64,000 bases of DNA from DATBLE01 sp963764565 (GCA_963764565.1 CAVXTD010000012.1:62001-126000), one strand, 5' to 3'; positions 8,243 to 17,358 are shown, counted from the stretch's first letter. Translations and numbers: made by a program. The notes: generated from the sequence alone by a model not told the origin.

Positions 8243-10048
8243 GTGAGGGTCCACCAGCCCGGCAGCCATCTTCTGGAGGAGCGCGGGACGAGGCCACGCG
8301 ACTGGTCTTGGCGGCGCACGCGGAGGCGCTTCTCCACGCTCGCCGAGCTGACCCGCCCCTACAAGACGCGGATGGTTCTCTCGATCTTCTCGCTCCTCGC
8401 GGCAACGGCGACCGCGCTCGCGCCGCCGTTCCTGGCGAAGTTCGCGCTCGACGACGCGATCAAGACCAACGGCCAGGGCCGCCTCTATCTCGTCGTCGGC
8501 GTCTTCGTCGCCGCCGGCCTCGCGAACTGGGGGATGACCTACGCGCAGACGTACCTGACCGGCTGGGTCGGAGAGCGGATGCTCGCCGATCTCCGCTCCA
8601 AGCTCTTCCGGCACCTCCAGCGCCTCTCGCTCGGCTACTTCGAGCGGACCCGGGCCGGGGTGATCATCAGTCGCCTGACCAACGATGTCGAGGCGCTCGA
8701 CCAACTCGTCACCGACGGCGTCTCGAGCCTCGTCCAGAACTCGCTGACGCTGATCGGCACGGCGATCCTGCTCTTCGTCCTCGACTGGAGGCTCGCGCTC
8801 GCGACTCTGGCGGTGATCCCGATCATGAGCGTTGCGACCGCGCTCTTCCGCACGTACTCGGCTCGTGCCTACCGCGAGGTGCGAGAGCGCCTCGGGCTGG
8901 TCACGGCGACGCTGGCGGAGGACATCGCCGGCATGCGCGTCGTCCAGGCGTTCACCCGCGAGCAGGCGAACATCCGCAACTTCCGCGAGATCAGCGACCG
9001 CTACCGCCAGTCGAACCAGCAGACCGTGCTACTGAACGGCCTCTACTTCCCGTTCGTCGACCTGCTCTCGACGATCGCGCTCGCGGTCGTGCTCGGCTAC
9101 GGCGGCCACCTCTACTTCGCCGGTGCGGTGTCGATCGGGACGCTCTTCGCCTTCATGCTCTACGTGCAGAACTTCTTCGACCCCGTTCAGCAACTCTCCC
9201 AGCTGTACGGCACGTTCCTGTCGGCGACCGCGGCGCTCGACAAGATCACCGACGTCCTCGACGAGGAGCCCGAGGTGCTCGACCGTCCGGGCGCGGCCGA
9301 CCTTCCGCACGTGCGCGGACACATCCGGTTCGAGGACGTCCGGTTCTCGTACGGGCAGGGCGACGAGGTACTGCACGGGATCGATCTCGACGTGCCACCG
9401 GGGACAACCGTGGCGCTCGTCGGCCACACGGGGGCGGGCAAGTCGACGATCGCGAAGCTGCTGGCGCGCTTCTACGACCCCACTCAGGGCCGGATCACAA
9501 TCGACGGCGTCGACCTCCGAGACGTGACGCAGGCGTCGCTCCGCCGCCAGCTCGGCGTCGTCCCGCAGGAGGGCTTTCTCTTTGCCGGGACGGTGCGCGA
9601 GAACCTCGCGTTCGGCCGGCCGGACGCCACCGACGCGCAGATCGTCGCGGCCGCGCAGACGGTCGGCGCCCACGACTTCATCTCGAAGCTCGAGGACGGT
9701 TACGAGACCGAGCTCGGCGAGCGCGGATCGCGCCTGTCGCTCGGCCAGCGCCAGCTCGTCGCCTTCGCCCGCGCACTGCTCGCCAACCCGCGAATCCTCG
9801 TCCTCGACGAGGCGACCTCCTCGGTCGACATCGGCACCGAGCGCCGGATCGAGATCGCGCTCCGCAAGCTCCTCGCCGGCCGCACTGCGTTCATCATCGC
9901 CCATCGCCTCTCGACGATCCGCGACGCAGACCTGATCGTCGTCCTCGAGCACGGGGTGATCGTCGAGCAGGGCTCCCACGACGAGCTGCTCGCCCGCCGC
10001 GGCCTGTACACGTCTCTCTACGGCGACTGGGCGGCAGACGTCGCTTAG
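8243..10048 (+). CDS. ABC exporter half-transporter, second subunit
   Basis: A 601-residue partner of the preceding transporter with the same layout. Motifs are Walker A GHTGAGKST, signature LSLGQRQLVAFARAL (a Leu replacing the usual second Gly-containing triplet), Walker B RILVLDEATSSVD with the catalytic Glu, and IIAHRLSTI. The canonical Glu here, set against Asp in the first gene, fits a heterodimeric exporter with one full and one degenerate site. The GTG at 8243 follows GGAGGG with good spacing. The first 40 residues are unusually long, basic and not conserved. Confidence 0.92.
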   Translation: MRVHQPGSHLLEERGTRPRDWSWRRTRRRFSTLAELTRPYKTRMVLSIFSLLAATATALAPPFLAKFALDDAIKTNGQGRLYLVVGVFVAAGLANWGMTYAQTYLTGWVGERMLADLRSKLFRHLQRLSLGYFERTRAGVIISRLTNDVEALDQLVTDGVSSLVQNSLTLIGTAILLFVLDWRLALATLAVIPIMSVATALFRTYSARAYREVRERLGLVTATLAEDIAGMRVVQAFTREQANIRNFREISDRYRQSNQQTVLLNGLYFPFVDLLSTIALAVVLGYGGHLYFAGAVSIGTLFAFMLYVQNFFDPVQQLSQLYGTFLSATAALDKITDVLDEEPEVLDRPGAADLPHVRGHIRFEDVRFSYGQGDEVLHGIDLDVPPGTTVALVGHTGAGKSTIAKLLARFYDPTQGRITIDGVDLRDVTQASLRRQLGVVPQEGFLFAGTVRENLAFGRPDATDAQIVAAAQTVGAHDFISKLEDGYETELGERGSRLSLGQRQLVAFARALLANPRILVLDEATSSVDIGTERRIEIALRKLLAGRTAFIIAHRLSTIRDADLIVVLEHGVIVEQGSHDELLARRGLYTSLYGDWAADVA

Positions 10049-10057
10049 ATCGTTCTC

Positions 10058-10411
10058 CTAGGACTCGGGCTTGTACGCGCCGGGCGGCGCACCGACGGCG
10101 AGCAGCTTCACGCCGTCAGGCCCCGGGTAGATCTTCCGCTTCGTGCCGGGCGAGACACGGACGAACGTCCCCGGGGCCAGCGGGACCCGAGTGCCCTCGA
10201 TGTCGATCTCGGCCGAGCCGGAGATGGCGGTGTAGACCTCCTCCTGACCGTCCTTGGAGTGATCGTGGTCCGGATAGTCCTGGAAGTTCGGCGGGAACTC
10301 GAGAACGTTGATCCCGAACGCGGTGCCGCCGAGCGCGCTGCGCACCCCTTTGAACACTCCTCCGTGCGCGCCTTCCATCTCGTCGAGCTTGCAGACGCTG
10401 TAGTCGGCCAT
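10058..10411 (-). CDS. Cupin-domain protein
   Basis: A 117-residue single-domain cupin. The first motif is in DYPDHDHSKDGQEEVY (two His and a Glu, usual metal ligands) and the second in PGTFVRVSPGTKRK. It is similar in length and layout to the cupin at 59319. The ATG at 10411 has AAAGGAG as ribosome site. It is divergent from the HD-domain gene. The substrate cannot be read. Confidence 0.75.
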   Translation of the reverse strand: MADYSVCKLDEMEGAHGGVFKGVRSALGGTAFGINVLEFPPNFQDYPDHDHSKDGQEEVYTAISGSAEIDIEGTRVPLAPGTFVRVSPGTKRKIYPGPDGVKLLAVGAPPGAYKPES

Positions 10412-10440
10412 CGCGACTCCTTTCCGTGGGGTGTCCCGAC

Positions 10441-10448
10441 TCTATAGT
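10441..10448. promoter_or_regulatory. Overlapping divergent -10 elements
   Basis: CTATAG at 10442-10447 gives TATAGT on the plus strand, seven bases before the ATG at 10456 (leaderless). On the minus strand it gives TATAGA, serving the cupin gene through a leader of about 25-30 nt. One near-palindromic AT core appears to serve both directions. Confidence 0.45.
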
Positions 10449-10455
10449 CCGCCGT

Positions 10456-11334
10456 ATGGCACTCGACAAGGAGACCGACGCGCGGATCGAGCAGCCGGTC
10501 TCCGACGAGGCCGCACGCGAAACCAGGCTGGCGCCCGCCAAGGCGGTCGAGCTGATGCGCATCAAGGTTCCGGTGCGCGCGAACCGCAAGCTGCGCACGC
10601 TGGTCGAGCGGGTCAACGCCGACCGCCAGCTGAAGGGCTGGTGGCACGTCGCCAACGTCAACGCGACCGTGCGGATGGAGATCAACGACCACTCCTGGGT
10701 GCACATCCAGATCGTCACGAACATCGCGCTCAAGCTCCTGCGCCAGCTGACGAAGCACGGCGTCGAGCCGTCGCTCGTGCGCGACTTCGGGATGACGCAG
10801 GACGACGCCGAGATCGTCGTCACGCTCGGCGCGCTCCTGCACTGCATCGGCATGGCCGTCCACCGCGAGGGGCACGAGGACTTCAGCCTGTTCCTGGCGG
10901 AGCCGAAGATGCGCGAGCTCCTCGACGGGCTCTACGACGAGCCCGACCTGACGGTGATCTCCTCCGAGGTGCTCCAGGCGATCACCTCGCACCGCGCCGG
11001 CGGCGAGCCGCTCTCGCTCGAAGCGGGGATCGTCCGGGTCGCCGACGCGCTCGACATGGCGAAGGGCCGCTCGCGGATCCCGTTCGAGCACGGCCGCGTC
11101 TCGATCCACTCGCTGTCCGCGGCCGCGATCGAGGACGTGACGATCGGCGACGGCGACGACCGCCCGGTGAAGATCGAGATCCTGATGAACAACTCGTCGG
11201 GCATCTTCCAGGTCGACGGCCTGCTGAAGGCGAAGCTGCGCGGGTCGGGCCTGGAGCCGTACGTCGAGGTGATCGCGCACATCGACACCGAGGCCGAGAA
11301 GCGCCTCGTGCCGATCTACCGGCTCGAGACCTAG
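10456..11334 (+). CDS. HD-superfamily phosphohydrolase-like protein with altered HD motif
   Basis: A 292-residue protein with an HD-domain layout. An early His lies in NDHSWVHIQIV, the central motif is LLHCIGMAVHREGHEDFS, and a later Asp is in VADALDMAKG. In the usual family the central motif is HD; here Asp is replaced by Cys, so metal binding or catalysis may be changed. C-terminal residues 210-292 look like a separate mixed alpha/beta domain. The leaderless ATG is fixed by TATAGT seven bases upstream. The palindrome at 11341 follows the stop. Confidence 0.7.
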   Translation: MALDKETDARIEQPVSDEAARETRLAPAKAVELMRIKVPVRANRKLRTLVERVNADRQLKGWWHVANVNATVRMEINDHSWVHIQIVTNIALKLLRQLTKHGVEPSLVRDFGMTQDDAEIVVTLGALLHCIGMAVHREGHEDFSLFLAEPKMRELLDGLYDEPDLTVISSEVLQAITSHRAGGEPLSLEAGIVRVADALDMAKGRSRIPFEHGRVSIHSLSAAAIEDVTIGDGDDRPVKIEILMNNSSGIFQVDGLLKAKLRGSGLEPYVEVIAHIDTEAEKRLVPIYRLET

Positions 11335-11340
11335 GCCAGC

Positions 11341-11371
11341 CAGTGTCTGACACCCTCGGTGTCAGACACTG
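11341..11371. repeat. Dispersed palindromic repeat, copy 1
   Basis: CAGTGTCTGACACC, loop CTC, then its exact reverse complement: 14-bp arms. It begins six bases after the stop of the HD-domain gene, with no T run after it. Copies with identical arms are at 28254 and 53951. Confidence 0.85.
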
Positions 11372-11391
11372 CCGCTTCTAAACGGCTTGGC

Positions 11392-11397
11392 TACAAT
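11392..11397 (+). promoter_or_regulatory. -10 box of tRNA-Gln
   Basis: TACAAT ends 13 bases before the mature tRNA 5' end. No convincing -35 is visible because the expected region overlaps the palindrome. Confidence 0.5.
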
Positions 11398-11410
11398 GCC
11401 GCCGACCCGT

Positions 11411-11481
11411 TGCGGGGTCGTCTAATGGTAGGACGTCCGGCTCTGGACCGGGAAGTTGGGGTTCGAATCCCTGCCCCGCAG
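11411..11481 (+). tRNA. trnQ: tRNA-Gln (anticodon CUG)
   Basis: Acceptor arms TGCGGGG and CCCCGCA pair. The D-arm is TCTAATGGTAGGAC, the anticodon loop CTCTGGA holds CTG, and the T-arm is GGGGTTCGAATCCC. The 3' CCA is not encoded (GCC follows). Confidence 0.93.
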
Positions 11482-11495
11482 CCTTTGCCGCGGCC

Positions 11496-12146
11496 TCACC
11501 TCGGGCCGAGCCAGACGAGCACCTCCTCGAGCGGCTTCCGCCGCACATCGGGCACGGTGGCATCCGGCGCTGCGTGCCCGACCGCGACGACGACGTACGG
11601 CTTCTCCTCGGCCGGGCGGCCGAGGATCTCGTTCAGGAACCGCATCGGGCTCGGCGTGTGGGTCAGCGTCGCGAGCCCCGCCTGGTGGAGCGAGGCGAGC
11701 AGCAGCCCGAGCGCGATCCCGACCGACTCCTTCGCGTAGTACGGCTTCGGCTTGCGCACCTCGAAGACGACGATCAGCGCCGCCGCCTGCTCGAGGTGCG
11801 GCTTGTGCTGGTCCGTCCCGAGCGGCTCGAGCGCGGCGAGCCACTCGGCGGGGGCGCGCCCCGCGTAGAAGGCGCGCTCCTCCTCCTCGGCTCCCTCCCT
11901 GATCCGGCGCTTGAGCTCGGGGTCGGTGACGACGACGAACCGCCACGGCTGGATGTTCGCGCCCGACGGCGCGGTCGCCGCGGTCGCGACGGCATTTTCC
12001 AGCAGGCGCGGGTCGACCGGAGCGGCGGTGAAGTCCCGGATCGTGCGCCGGCGGCGCATCGTCTCGAGGAAGCGCTCCGACGCCGCCGGGGCTTCCTCGG
12101 GCGTGACGACCGGGGCCGGCGCCGGAATCTGCGGCAGCTGTGTCAC
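11496..12146 (-). CDS. Nitroreductase-family FMN oxidoreductase
   Basis: A 216-residue nitroreductase fold protein. RRRTIRDF near the N-terminus and APSGANIQPWRFVVV are the FMN phosphate and ring contacts, and a Gly/Ala-rich central helix and GRPAEEKPYVVVAVG follow. The length and the SGANIQPW block resemble the BluB/IYD-like branch, but no diagnostic residue lets me choose. The GTG at 12146 gives the conserved N-terminus, and ACGGTA (TACCGT on the coding strand) lies ten bases upstream. It is transcribed away from the membrane protein gene that follows. Confidence 0.82.
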   Translation of the reverse strand: MTQLPQIPAPAPVVTPEEAPAASERFLETMRRRRTIRDFTAAPVDPRLLENAVATAATAPSGANIQPWRFVVVTDPELKRRIREGAEEEERAFYAGRAPAEWLAALEPLGTDQHKPHLEQAAALIVVFEVRKPKPYYAKESVGIALGLLLASLHQAGLATLTHTPSPMRFLNEILGRPAEEKPYVVVAVGHAAPDATVPDVRRKPLEEVLVWLGPR

Positions 12147-12207
12147 GGGCCGCCAGACGGTAGCGCGGGGAGCGCGCAGGAGAGGGGCTAACCTGCATGG
12201 CCGAGCG

Positions 12208-13167
12208 GTGGACAAGATCATCGACGCTGCGGGAACGTTCGTCCACAACCTGGCGGAGGTGCACTGGCTGCCGCTCGGGATCGCGCTCGGCTGCCATACC
12301 GCCCGCCTGCTCGCCCGGACGCCCGCCTGGCGGAACATCCTCCGCGCGTCGTACCCCGAACTGACGATCACGCGCCGCACGGTCACCGGCGCGTACCTCG
12401 CCGGCGTCGGGGTGAACGCGATCATTCCCGCTCGCGGCGGCGACCTGCTGAAGCTGTACCTCGTCAGGCACCGCGTCGAGGAGACGCACTACCCGACGCT
12501 CGGGGCAACACTCCTCGTCGAGACGCTCTTCGACATGGTCGTCGCCGGCGGGATCCTGGTCTGGGCGCTGACCGTGGGCGTACTGCCCGGCCTCGACGTG
12601 ATTCCGCACCTGCCGCAGGTGGACTGGAGCTGGCCGCTCCGGCACAAGCGAGAGGCGGCGGTGATCGGCGGCGTCTGGCTCGCGGTGCTGATCCTGTTCA
12701 TCGTGATCGCCGTAAGGCGCGTGCGCGCGTTCAAGGAGCGCGTCCGCTAGGGGTTCGCGATCCTCGGCGACCGGCCGCGCTTCCTTCGCCAGGTCGCGAC
12801 CTGGCAGGCGCTCTCGTGGGGACTCCGGCTCGCGTCGGTCTACTTCTTCCTCGAGGCGTTCCGAGTGCCGGCGACGCTGCACAACGCGCTCCTGGTGCTC
12901 GTCGTGCAGAGCCTCTCGACGCTGTTCCCCTTCACACCCGGGGGCGTGGGCACGCAGCAGGGCCTGCTCGTCTACGTCTTCGACCGCGCCGCGACCGGGA
13001 TCGCCGGGACGCTGCTGCTCAGCTTCAGCGTCGGCATGTACATCGCCACCACCGTCCTGAACGCCGTCCTCGGCTTCGGTGCGCTCTTCCTGATGCTCGG
13101 CACGCTGCGCTGGCGCCAGCATGCCGTGGTGCCGAAGGAGGAGGACGCATATGCTCCCGGACCGTGA
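12208..13167 (+). CDS. Lysylphosphatidylglycerol synthase-type membrane protein, interrupted by an in-frame TAG
   Basis: An integral membrane protein of about 319 residues resembling the LPG-synthase transmembrane family (often annotated UPF0104). RTPAWRNILRASYP and AGVGVNAIIPARGGDLLKLYL match its conserved N-terminal half, and LFPFTPGGVGTQQGLLVYV matches the C-terminal half. A TAG at 12748-12750 lies exactly in frame between FKERVR and GFAILGDRPRF, where family members would continue. One base change (CAG to TAG) explains it, either a true nonsense mutation or a sequence error. There is no catalytic GNAT-like domain. Confidence 0.7.
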
Positions 13168-14386
13168 GCACGCCCGAACCGCATCCGGTCCGGATCGTCT
13201 GCACCGATGACCTCCAGCCGCTCGCGCCTGACCGTCTTCTTCCGGCTCTTCCTCGCGATCCCGCACTACTTCTGGGCCGCACTGATCGGGACGGTGGTGC
13301 TCTTCTGCGTGTTCCTGAACTGGTGGGTCTTGCTGTTCCGGGGGCGTCCGTCGCAGGGCCTGCACGATTTCGTCGCCGGATACCTGCGGTACACGGCACA
13401 CGTCGAGGCGTACTTGTTCCTGGCGGCCGATCCATACCCGGGCTTCTACCTCCTCGGCGAGAAGCCCTACCCGGTCGATCTCGAGATCGACCCACCCGCC
13501 GACCAGAGCCGCTGGAAGACGTTCTTCCGCTTCCCCCTGGCGATCCCAGCCCTGATCGTCACGAGCGCGCTCCTCTCCGGTGGCCCGCGTAGCGGCGGCT
13601 ACTACTCCGGCGGGGCCGCCTTCGCCGCCGCCTTCCTGCTCTGGTGGGTCGGCGTCTTTCGCGGCCGCTCGCCGCGAGGCCTGCGCGACCTCGTCGTCTA
13701 CTGCATCGGGTATGCGTCGCAGGCGTCCGCCTATCTCTTCCTGCTCACCGACCGGTACCCGTACAGCGGGCCGAACGCCTTCGCCAGCGCGCGCGAGGAC
13801 GAGGAGCCGCACCCCGTACGCCTCGCGGTCACCGACGATCTTCGCCGCTCGCGGGTGCTCGTGTTCTTTCGCCTTCCCGTCGCAATTCCTCACATCGTCT
13901 GGTTCGTCGGCTGGACGATCGTGGCGCTGCTCGTTTCGCTACTGAACTGGCTCTGCGCGCTCGTGATCGGCCGCCCGCCGCGGCCGTTCCACCGCTTCCT
14001 CTCTGCGTACCTCCGCTACTCGACGCACCTGGGCGCGTTCCTCTTCCTGGTCGGCAACCCGTTCCCGGGCTTCGTCGGCAAGGCCGGCTCCTATCCGGTC
14101 GACCTCGAGCTGCCCGAGCCGTCCCCGCAGAAGCGGGTCGTCACCTTCTTCCGGCTCATCCTCGCGTTCCCGGCCTGGCTGGTTGCGGGCGGCGTCCTCG
14201 GAGCCCTGTACGTCGCCGGCTTCCTGGGCTGGTTCGCAGCTCTGTTCCGCGGCCGGATGCCGGACGGCCTCCGAAACCTCGGCGCCTACGCGCTTCGCTA
14301 CAACGGCCAGACGAGCGCATACGTGTTCCTGCTGACGAGCACGCTATCCGGACGCCGGACCGCGACCCGACCCCGCGTCTCCGTAG
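13164..14386 (+). CDS. Membrane protein with four DUF4389-like repeats, frameshifted
   Basis: Four tandem copies of a roughly 95-residue unit. Each has a lead of type YPVDLE or HPVRL, then a helix such as LTVFFRLFLAIPHYFW, a second helix, R-G-(R/K)-x-P, and a closing YLFLL..YP segment. This is the DUF4389 pattern, function unknown. It starts at a GTG overlapping the previous stop (GTGA). Frame breaks near 13217 and 14345 restore the expected lead DDLQRSRLTVFF and the end STYPDAGP before TAG at 14384. Left unrepaired, the last frame would run on through tRNA-Glu, which argues for the shift. Confidence 0.72.
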
Positions 14387-14414
14387 CGGCGGCCCTCGCT
14401 ACACTGGTCGCCGC

Positions 14415-14487
14415 GGCGCATTCGTCTAGTGGCCTAGGACACCGCCCTCTCACGGCGGCGGCACGGGTTCGAATCCCGTATGCGCCT
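14415..14487 (+). tRNA. trnE: tRNA-Glu (anticodon CUC)
   Basis: Acceptor GGCGCAT pairs with ATGCGCC. The D-arm is TCTAGTGGCCTAGGAC, the anticodon stem CCGCC/GGCGG carries loop CTCTCAC (CTC), and the T-arm is ACGGGTTCGAATCCCGT. TACACT about 10 nt upstream is a likely -10. CCA is not encoded. Confidence 0.92.
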
Positions 14488-14496
14488 TACGCGCGC

Positions 14497-14515
14497 CGCG
14501 GCCCTTTGGGCCGCG
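14497..14515 (+). terminator. Hairpin after tRNA-Glu
   Basis: CGCGGCCC, TTT loop, GGGCCGCG: a perfect 8-bp GC stem nine bases after the tRNA. It is the first of two stacked hairpins. Confidence 0.55.
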
Positions 14516-14529
14516 TTGCTCCGCTTCAC

Positions 14530-14552
14530 GGGGGGAACAGCCGGTTCCCCCC
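14530..14552 (+). terminator. Second hairpin downstream of tRNA-Glu
   Basis: GGGGGGAAC, loop AGCCG, GTTCCCCCC: a perfect 9-bp stem. Its core recurs in the hairpin at 54175-54199. Confidence 0.55.
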
Positions 14553-14826
14553 ATGTGCCCCCCTCCCTAACCGTCGTGCTCATGGCCGGCGTCCGTGTGC
14601 CGCGCCCGCCCATGTCGGTCGCGGCGAAGGGCGTCACGGTTCCGTCGCACCAACTGAGCACGGTGGCTGTGATCGGGGCGTCCCTCGGGCAGAGCGTGAG
14701 CCAGCGCAGTAGCGTTGTCCACGTGGCGAAGGGGACGAAGCGGGAGCGTGCTCAGGTCGTCACGGTGTTTACGAGCGCCTCGAGCACCCCGAGTGCGGTC
14801 TGCTCGGCGCGGCGGCGGCGGCCCGC
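14553..14826. other. Non-coding spacer containing one copy of a diverged repeat
   Basis: No convincing gene is seen on either strand between the tRNA-Glu hairpins and the flavoprotein gene. It holds the block 14569-14625 that recurs, diverged, at 17359-17415. Confidence 0.5.
14569..14625. repeat. Diverged 57-bp repeat, copy A
   Basis: It begins AACCGTCGTGCTC and ends GTCGGTCGCGGC. It aligns without large gaps to 17359-17415 (AACCGTCCTGCTC ... GTCGGTCACGGC), with most positions identical by eye. Both copies are intergenic and in the same orientation. Confidence 0.5.
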
Positions 14827-16503
14827 ATGGTGACCTTGGAGGAGATCGGGCGGTTCAAGGTGTTCGCGGCTCTCGGTCCGGCCGATTGCGAGCGGCTCTG
14901 TCATGTCGCGGCCGACATCAGCCTCGGCCCCGGGGAGTACGCGGTTCACGAAGGAGACGAGCGAGCGCTCTTCGGACTGATCGAGGGTCGCATCGAGGCG
15001 ATCAGGCTCGTCGACGGTGTCGAGCGCGTCATCGGGGAACGCCTGCCGGGTGACATCTTCGGGGAGATCTCGATCGCGTTCGGAACGCCCCTCCCGGCCG
15101 GGTTCCGGGCAGCGGAGGCGTCGCGCGTCTTCCGGATCGAGCCGCGCGACTACTACGCCATCGCCGCCGTCGCGCCGGACGTCGGGAAGCAGGTGGGCCT
15201 CCTGGCGAGCAACCGGATCGGCGGCCCACGCGGCCTTCAGAGCCTCGTCTCCGAGTCGTCTCCCTATCGGGCGATTGTGGTCGGGCATCGGTGGGATGCC
15301 TCCTGCGCCGAGTTGCGACACTTCCTCGACCGCAACCAGATCACATTCAGGTGGGTTCAGCCCGATGCGCCGGATGCAGCCGAGCAGTGGGGGAGTCCGT
15401 TGCCGGCCGAGAACGATTGTCCCGTGATTCGACTCGTCGACGGCAAGACCGTGGTGCGGCCACAGCTCCGGAGGGTTGCCGAGTTGCTGGGTCTCGGCAC
15501 CGAGGCGGCCGCCGCGGAGTACGACACGGTCATCGTCGGTGCCGGTCCATCCGGGCTGGCGGCGGCCGTGTACGGAGCATCGGAGGGCCTCCGTACGATC
15601 GTGGTCGAGCGGGAGGCGCCCGGCGGCCAGGCGGGGACGTCGTCTCGGATCGAGAACTACCTCGGCTTCCCGTCAGGTGTGTCCGGCGACGAGCTGGCGA
15701 GCCGCGCGCTGCAGCAGGCCCGGAGGCTCGGCGCGGAGATCCTCGTGACCCGGACGATCACGCGAATCGACGCCGTGACCCGCCAGGTGCACCTCGACGG
15801 CGGAGACGTCCTGAACGCACGAACGATCATCCTCGCCTGCGGCGTCACCTGGCGGCACCTCTCGGCGGAGGGATTCGACCGACTCCTCGGGAAGGGAATC
15901 TCGTACGGCGCGGCGCGCAGCGAGGCGCCGAGCACCCACGGGCTGGACGTCCACATCGTCGGCGCAGGTAACTCAGCAGGGCAAGCGGCAATGTTCTTCT
16001 CCACCCATGCACGGAGCGTGACGATTCTCTGCCGCGGCGAGAGCCTGGAGAAGAGCATGTCGCGCTATCTCATCGACCAGCTCGCCGCCCGGTCGAATAT
16101 CCGAGTGCGGTATCGGACCGAGGTGGTGGCTGCCCACGGAGACACCTCGCTCGAGGCAATCGAGGTCCGCGACAGCCTGACCGGGGAAACAGCCCTCCTG
16201 GAGTCCGGCGGCCTGTTCATCTTGATCGGCGCGGACGCCGAGACGGCGTGGCTGCCGCCCGAGATCGCGCTCGACCGCCTCGGCTACGTGCTCACGGGCT
16301 CGGACGTACGCGCCGCGGGACGGTGGGAGCTCGACCGCGACCCGTACCTCCTCGAAACGAGCGTCCCGGGCATCTTCGCGTGCGGCGACGTCCGGTTCGG
16401 CCCGGTGAAGCGCGTCGCCGCGGCGGTTGGCGAAGGCAGCATGGCGATCGCCTTCGTCCACCAGTACCTGAGAGACGCCGAAGCCCGCTCCGATCCCGCG
16501 TGA
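14827..16503 (+). CDS. cNMP-binding / thioredoxin-reductase-like flavoprotein
   Basis: A 558-residue three-part protein. Residues 1-130 resemble a cyclic-nucleotide-binding fold (GDIFGEISIAFGTPLPAGFRA is the phosphate-cassette region). Residues 140-225 look like a glutaredoxin or thioredoxin-like module without a visible Cys pair (GHRWDASCAELRHFLDRN). Residues 232-555 are a thioredoxin-reductase fold: FAD site VIVGAGPSGLAAAVYG, NAD(P)H site VHIVGAGNSAGQAA, C-terminal FAD contact GIFACGDVRFGPVKRVA. The usual CxxC pair is missing; the region reads GISYGAARSEAPS. It is therefore unlikely to reduce thioredoxin by the standard route. Confidence 0.85.
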   Translation: MVTLEEIGRFKVFAALGPADCERLCHVAADISLGPGEYAVHEGDERALFGLIEGRIEAIRLVDGVERVIGERLPGDIFGEISIAFGTPLPAGFRAAEASRVFRIEPRDYYAIAAVAPDVGKQVGLLASNRIGGPRGLQSLVSESSPYRAIVVGHRWDASCAELRHFLDRNQITFRWVQPDAPDAAEQWGSPLPAENDCPVIRLVDGKTVVRPQLRRVAELLGLGTEAAAAEYDTVIVGAGPSGLAAAVYGASEGLRTIVVEREAPGGQAGTSSRIENYLGFPSGVSGDELASRALQQARRLGAEILVTRTITRIDAVTRQVHLDGGDVLNARTIILACGVTWRHLSAEGFDRLLGKGISYGAARSEAPSTHGLDVHIVGAGNSAGQAAMFFSTHARSVTILCRGESLEKSMSRYLIDQLAARSNIRVRYRTEVVAAHGDTSLEAIEVRDSLTGETALLESGGLFILIGADAETAWLPPEIALDRLGYVLTGSDVRAAGRWELDRDPYLLETSVPGIFACGDVRFGPVKRVAAAVGEGSMAIAFVHQYLRDAEARSDPA

Positions 16504-16542
16504 GCCGCGCGGTCAGTGAGGCTGCAGACGCTTCATCCCCGT

Positions 16543-17268
16543 CTAGCGCAGGCTCTCCCCGTCCTCCGGCCGGCCGGGCGTTCTCCGGGCTCCGACTCGG
16601 CCTGAGGGCAGCGCACCGGGCCCCGAAGGGGACGGGAGCGAGAGCTCGGCGCGGGAGCTCGCCGCGGCGCGGGTGGTCAGTCGTAGCCTGGGTAGGCGGA
16701 GGCGCGCGCCGGCGACTCCGACGCCGATGAAGAACGCAACGCCGTGGTCGGTGTCGAGTACCGTCAGGTCGGGCCGCACGAGCCACGCGATGAGCCCGAT
16801 CGCAGCGCAGCCAACGACGATCCCGATCCGCCGGCGGCGGTCGGCGCGCGTGCGCCGCCAGGCGACGGCAGCGGTGGCGCCGAGCCAGGCCGCGCAGATT
16901 GCCGAGAGCCCGATGTCCGGCCGGCCGAGAACATCGTGGAAGAGGTTCGGGTGGCTGACCCGGACGAGGGCGAGCGAGTAGTAGACGAGCAGGGTGGCGC
17001 CGACGTGTCCGACGAGCGCGGCGCTCCAGAGCACTCGGCTGCCACACACGGCGAGCGCGACGAAGCCGAAGAGGACGAGCGCGAATAGCGACGGCAGCGT
17101 CGGCCGGTCGGCGAACAGACCGCTCGTGAGCAGGAGCCAGAACTTGCCCTGGGCGATCTTGTGCGGGCTCGCAGCCACGGCCTCGAGCGGGATCAAGCCT
17201 GCACGCTGCGCGGCCGTCAGTCCGGAGACGGCCAAGACGAACGCCGACAGGGCCAGGCGCCCCCTCAC
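16543..17268 (-). CDS. Multi-pass membrane protein, possibly rhomboid-like
   Basis: About 241 residues with six or more hydrophobic segments, for example LALSAFVLAVSGL, SLFALVLFGFVALAV and IGIVVGCAAIGLIAWLV. The order GKFWLLLTSGLF, then GHVGATLLVYY and FFIGVGVAGARL recalls rhomboid-like folds, but no certain GxSG serine plus His dyad is visible. The tail after residue 205 is polar and low-complexity. The GTG at 17268 is chosen because it begins just before the first helix. The function is not assigned. Confidence 0.55.
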   Translation of the reverse strand: MRGRLALSAFVLAVSGLTAAQRAGLIPLEAVAASPHKIAQGKFWLLLTSGLFADRPTLPSLFALVLFGFVALAVCGSRVLWSAALVGHVGATLLVYYSLALVRVSHPNLFHDVLGRPDIGLSAICAAWLGATAAVAWRRTRADRRRRIGIVVGCAAIGLIAWLVRPDLTVLDTDHGVAFFIGVGVAGARLRLPRLRLTTRAAASSRAELSLPSPSGPGALPSGRVGARRTPGRPEDGESLR

Positions 17269-17358
17269 CAGCCCGCCGATCGTAGCGCGGAGGCGGCCCC
17301 GAGGGCAGATGGTTGATCGGCAATTACGCACCGCCGGTTGACGGCCGGGACACGGCGC

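Noticed and set aside
13207..14712. Extended reading frame of the DUF4389 protein through tRNA-Glu
   Set aside because: The expected C-terminus STYPDAGP and stop appear in another frame before the tRNA.
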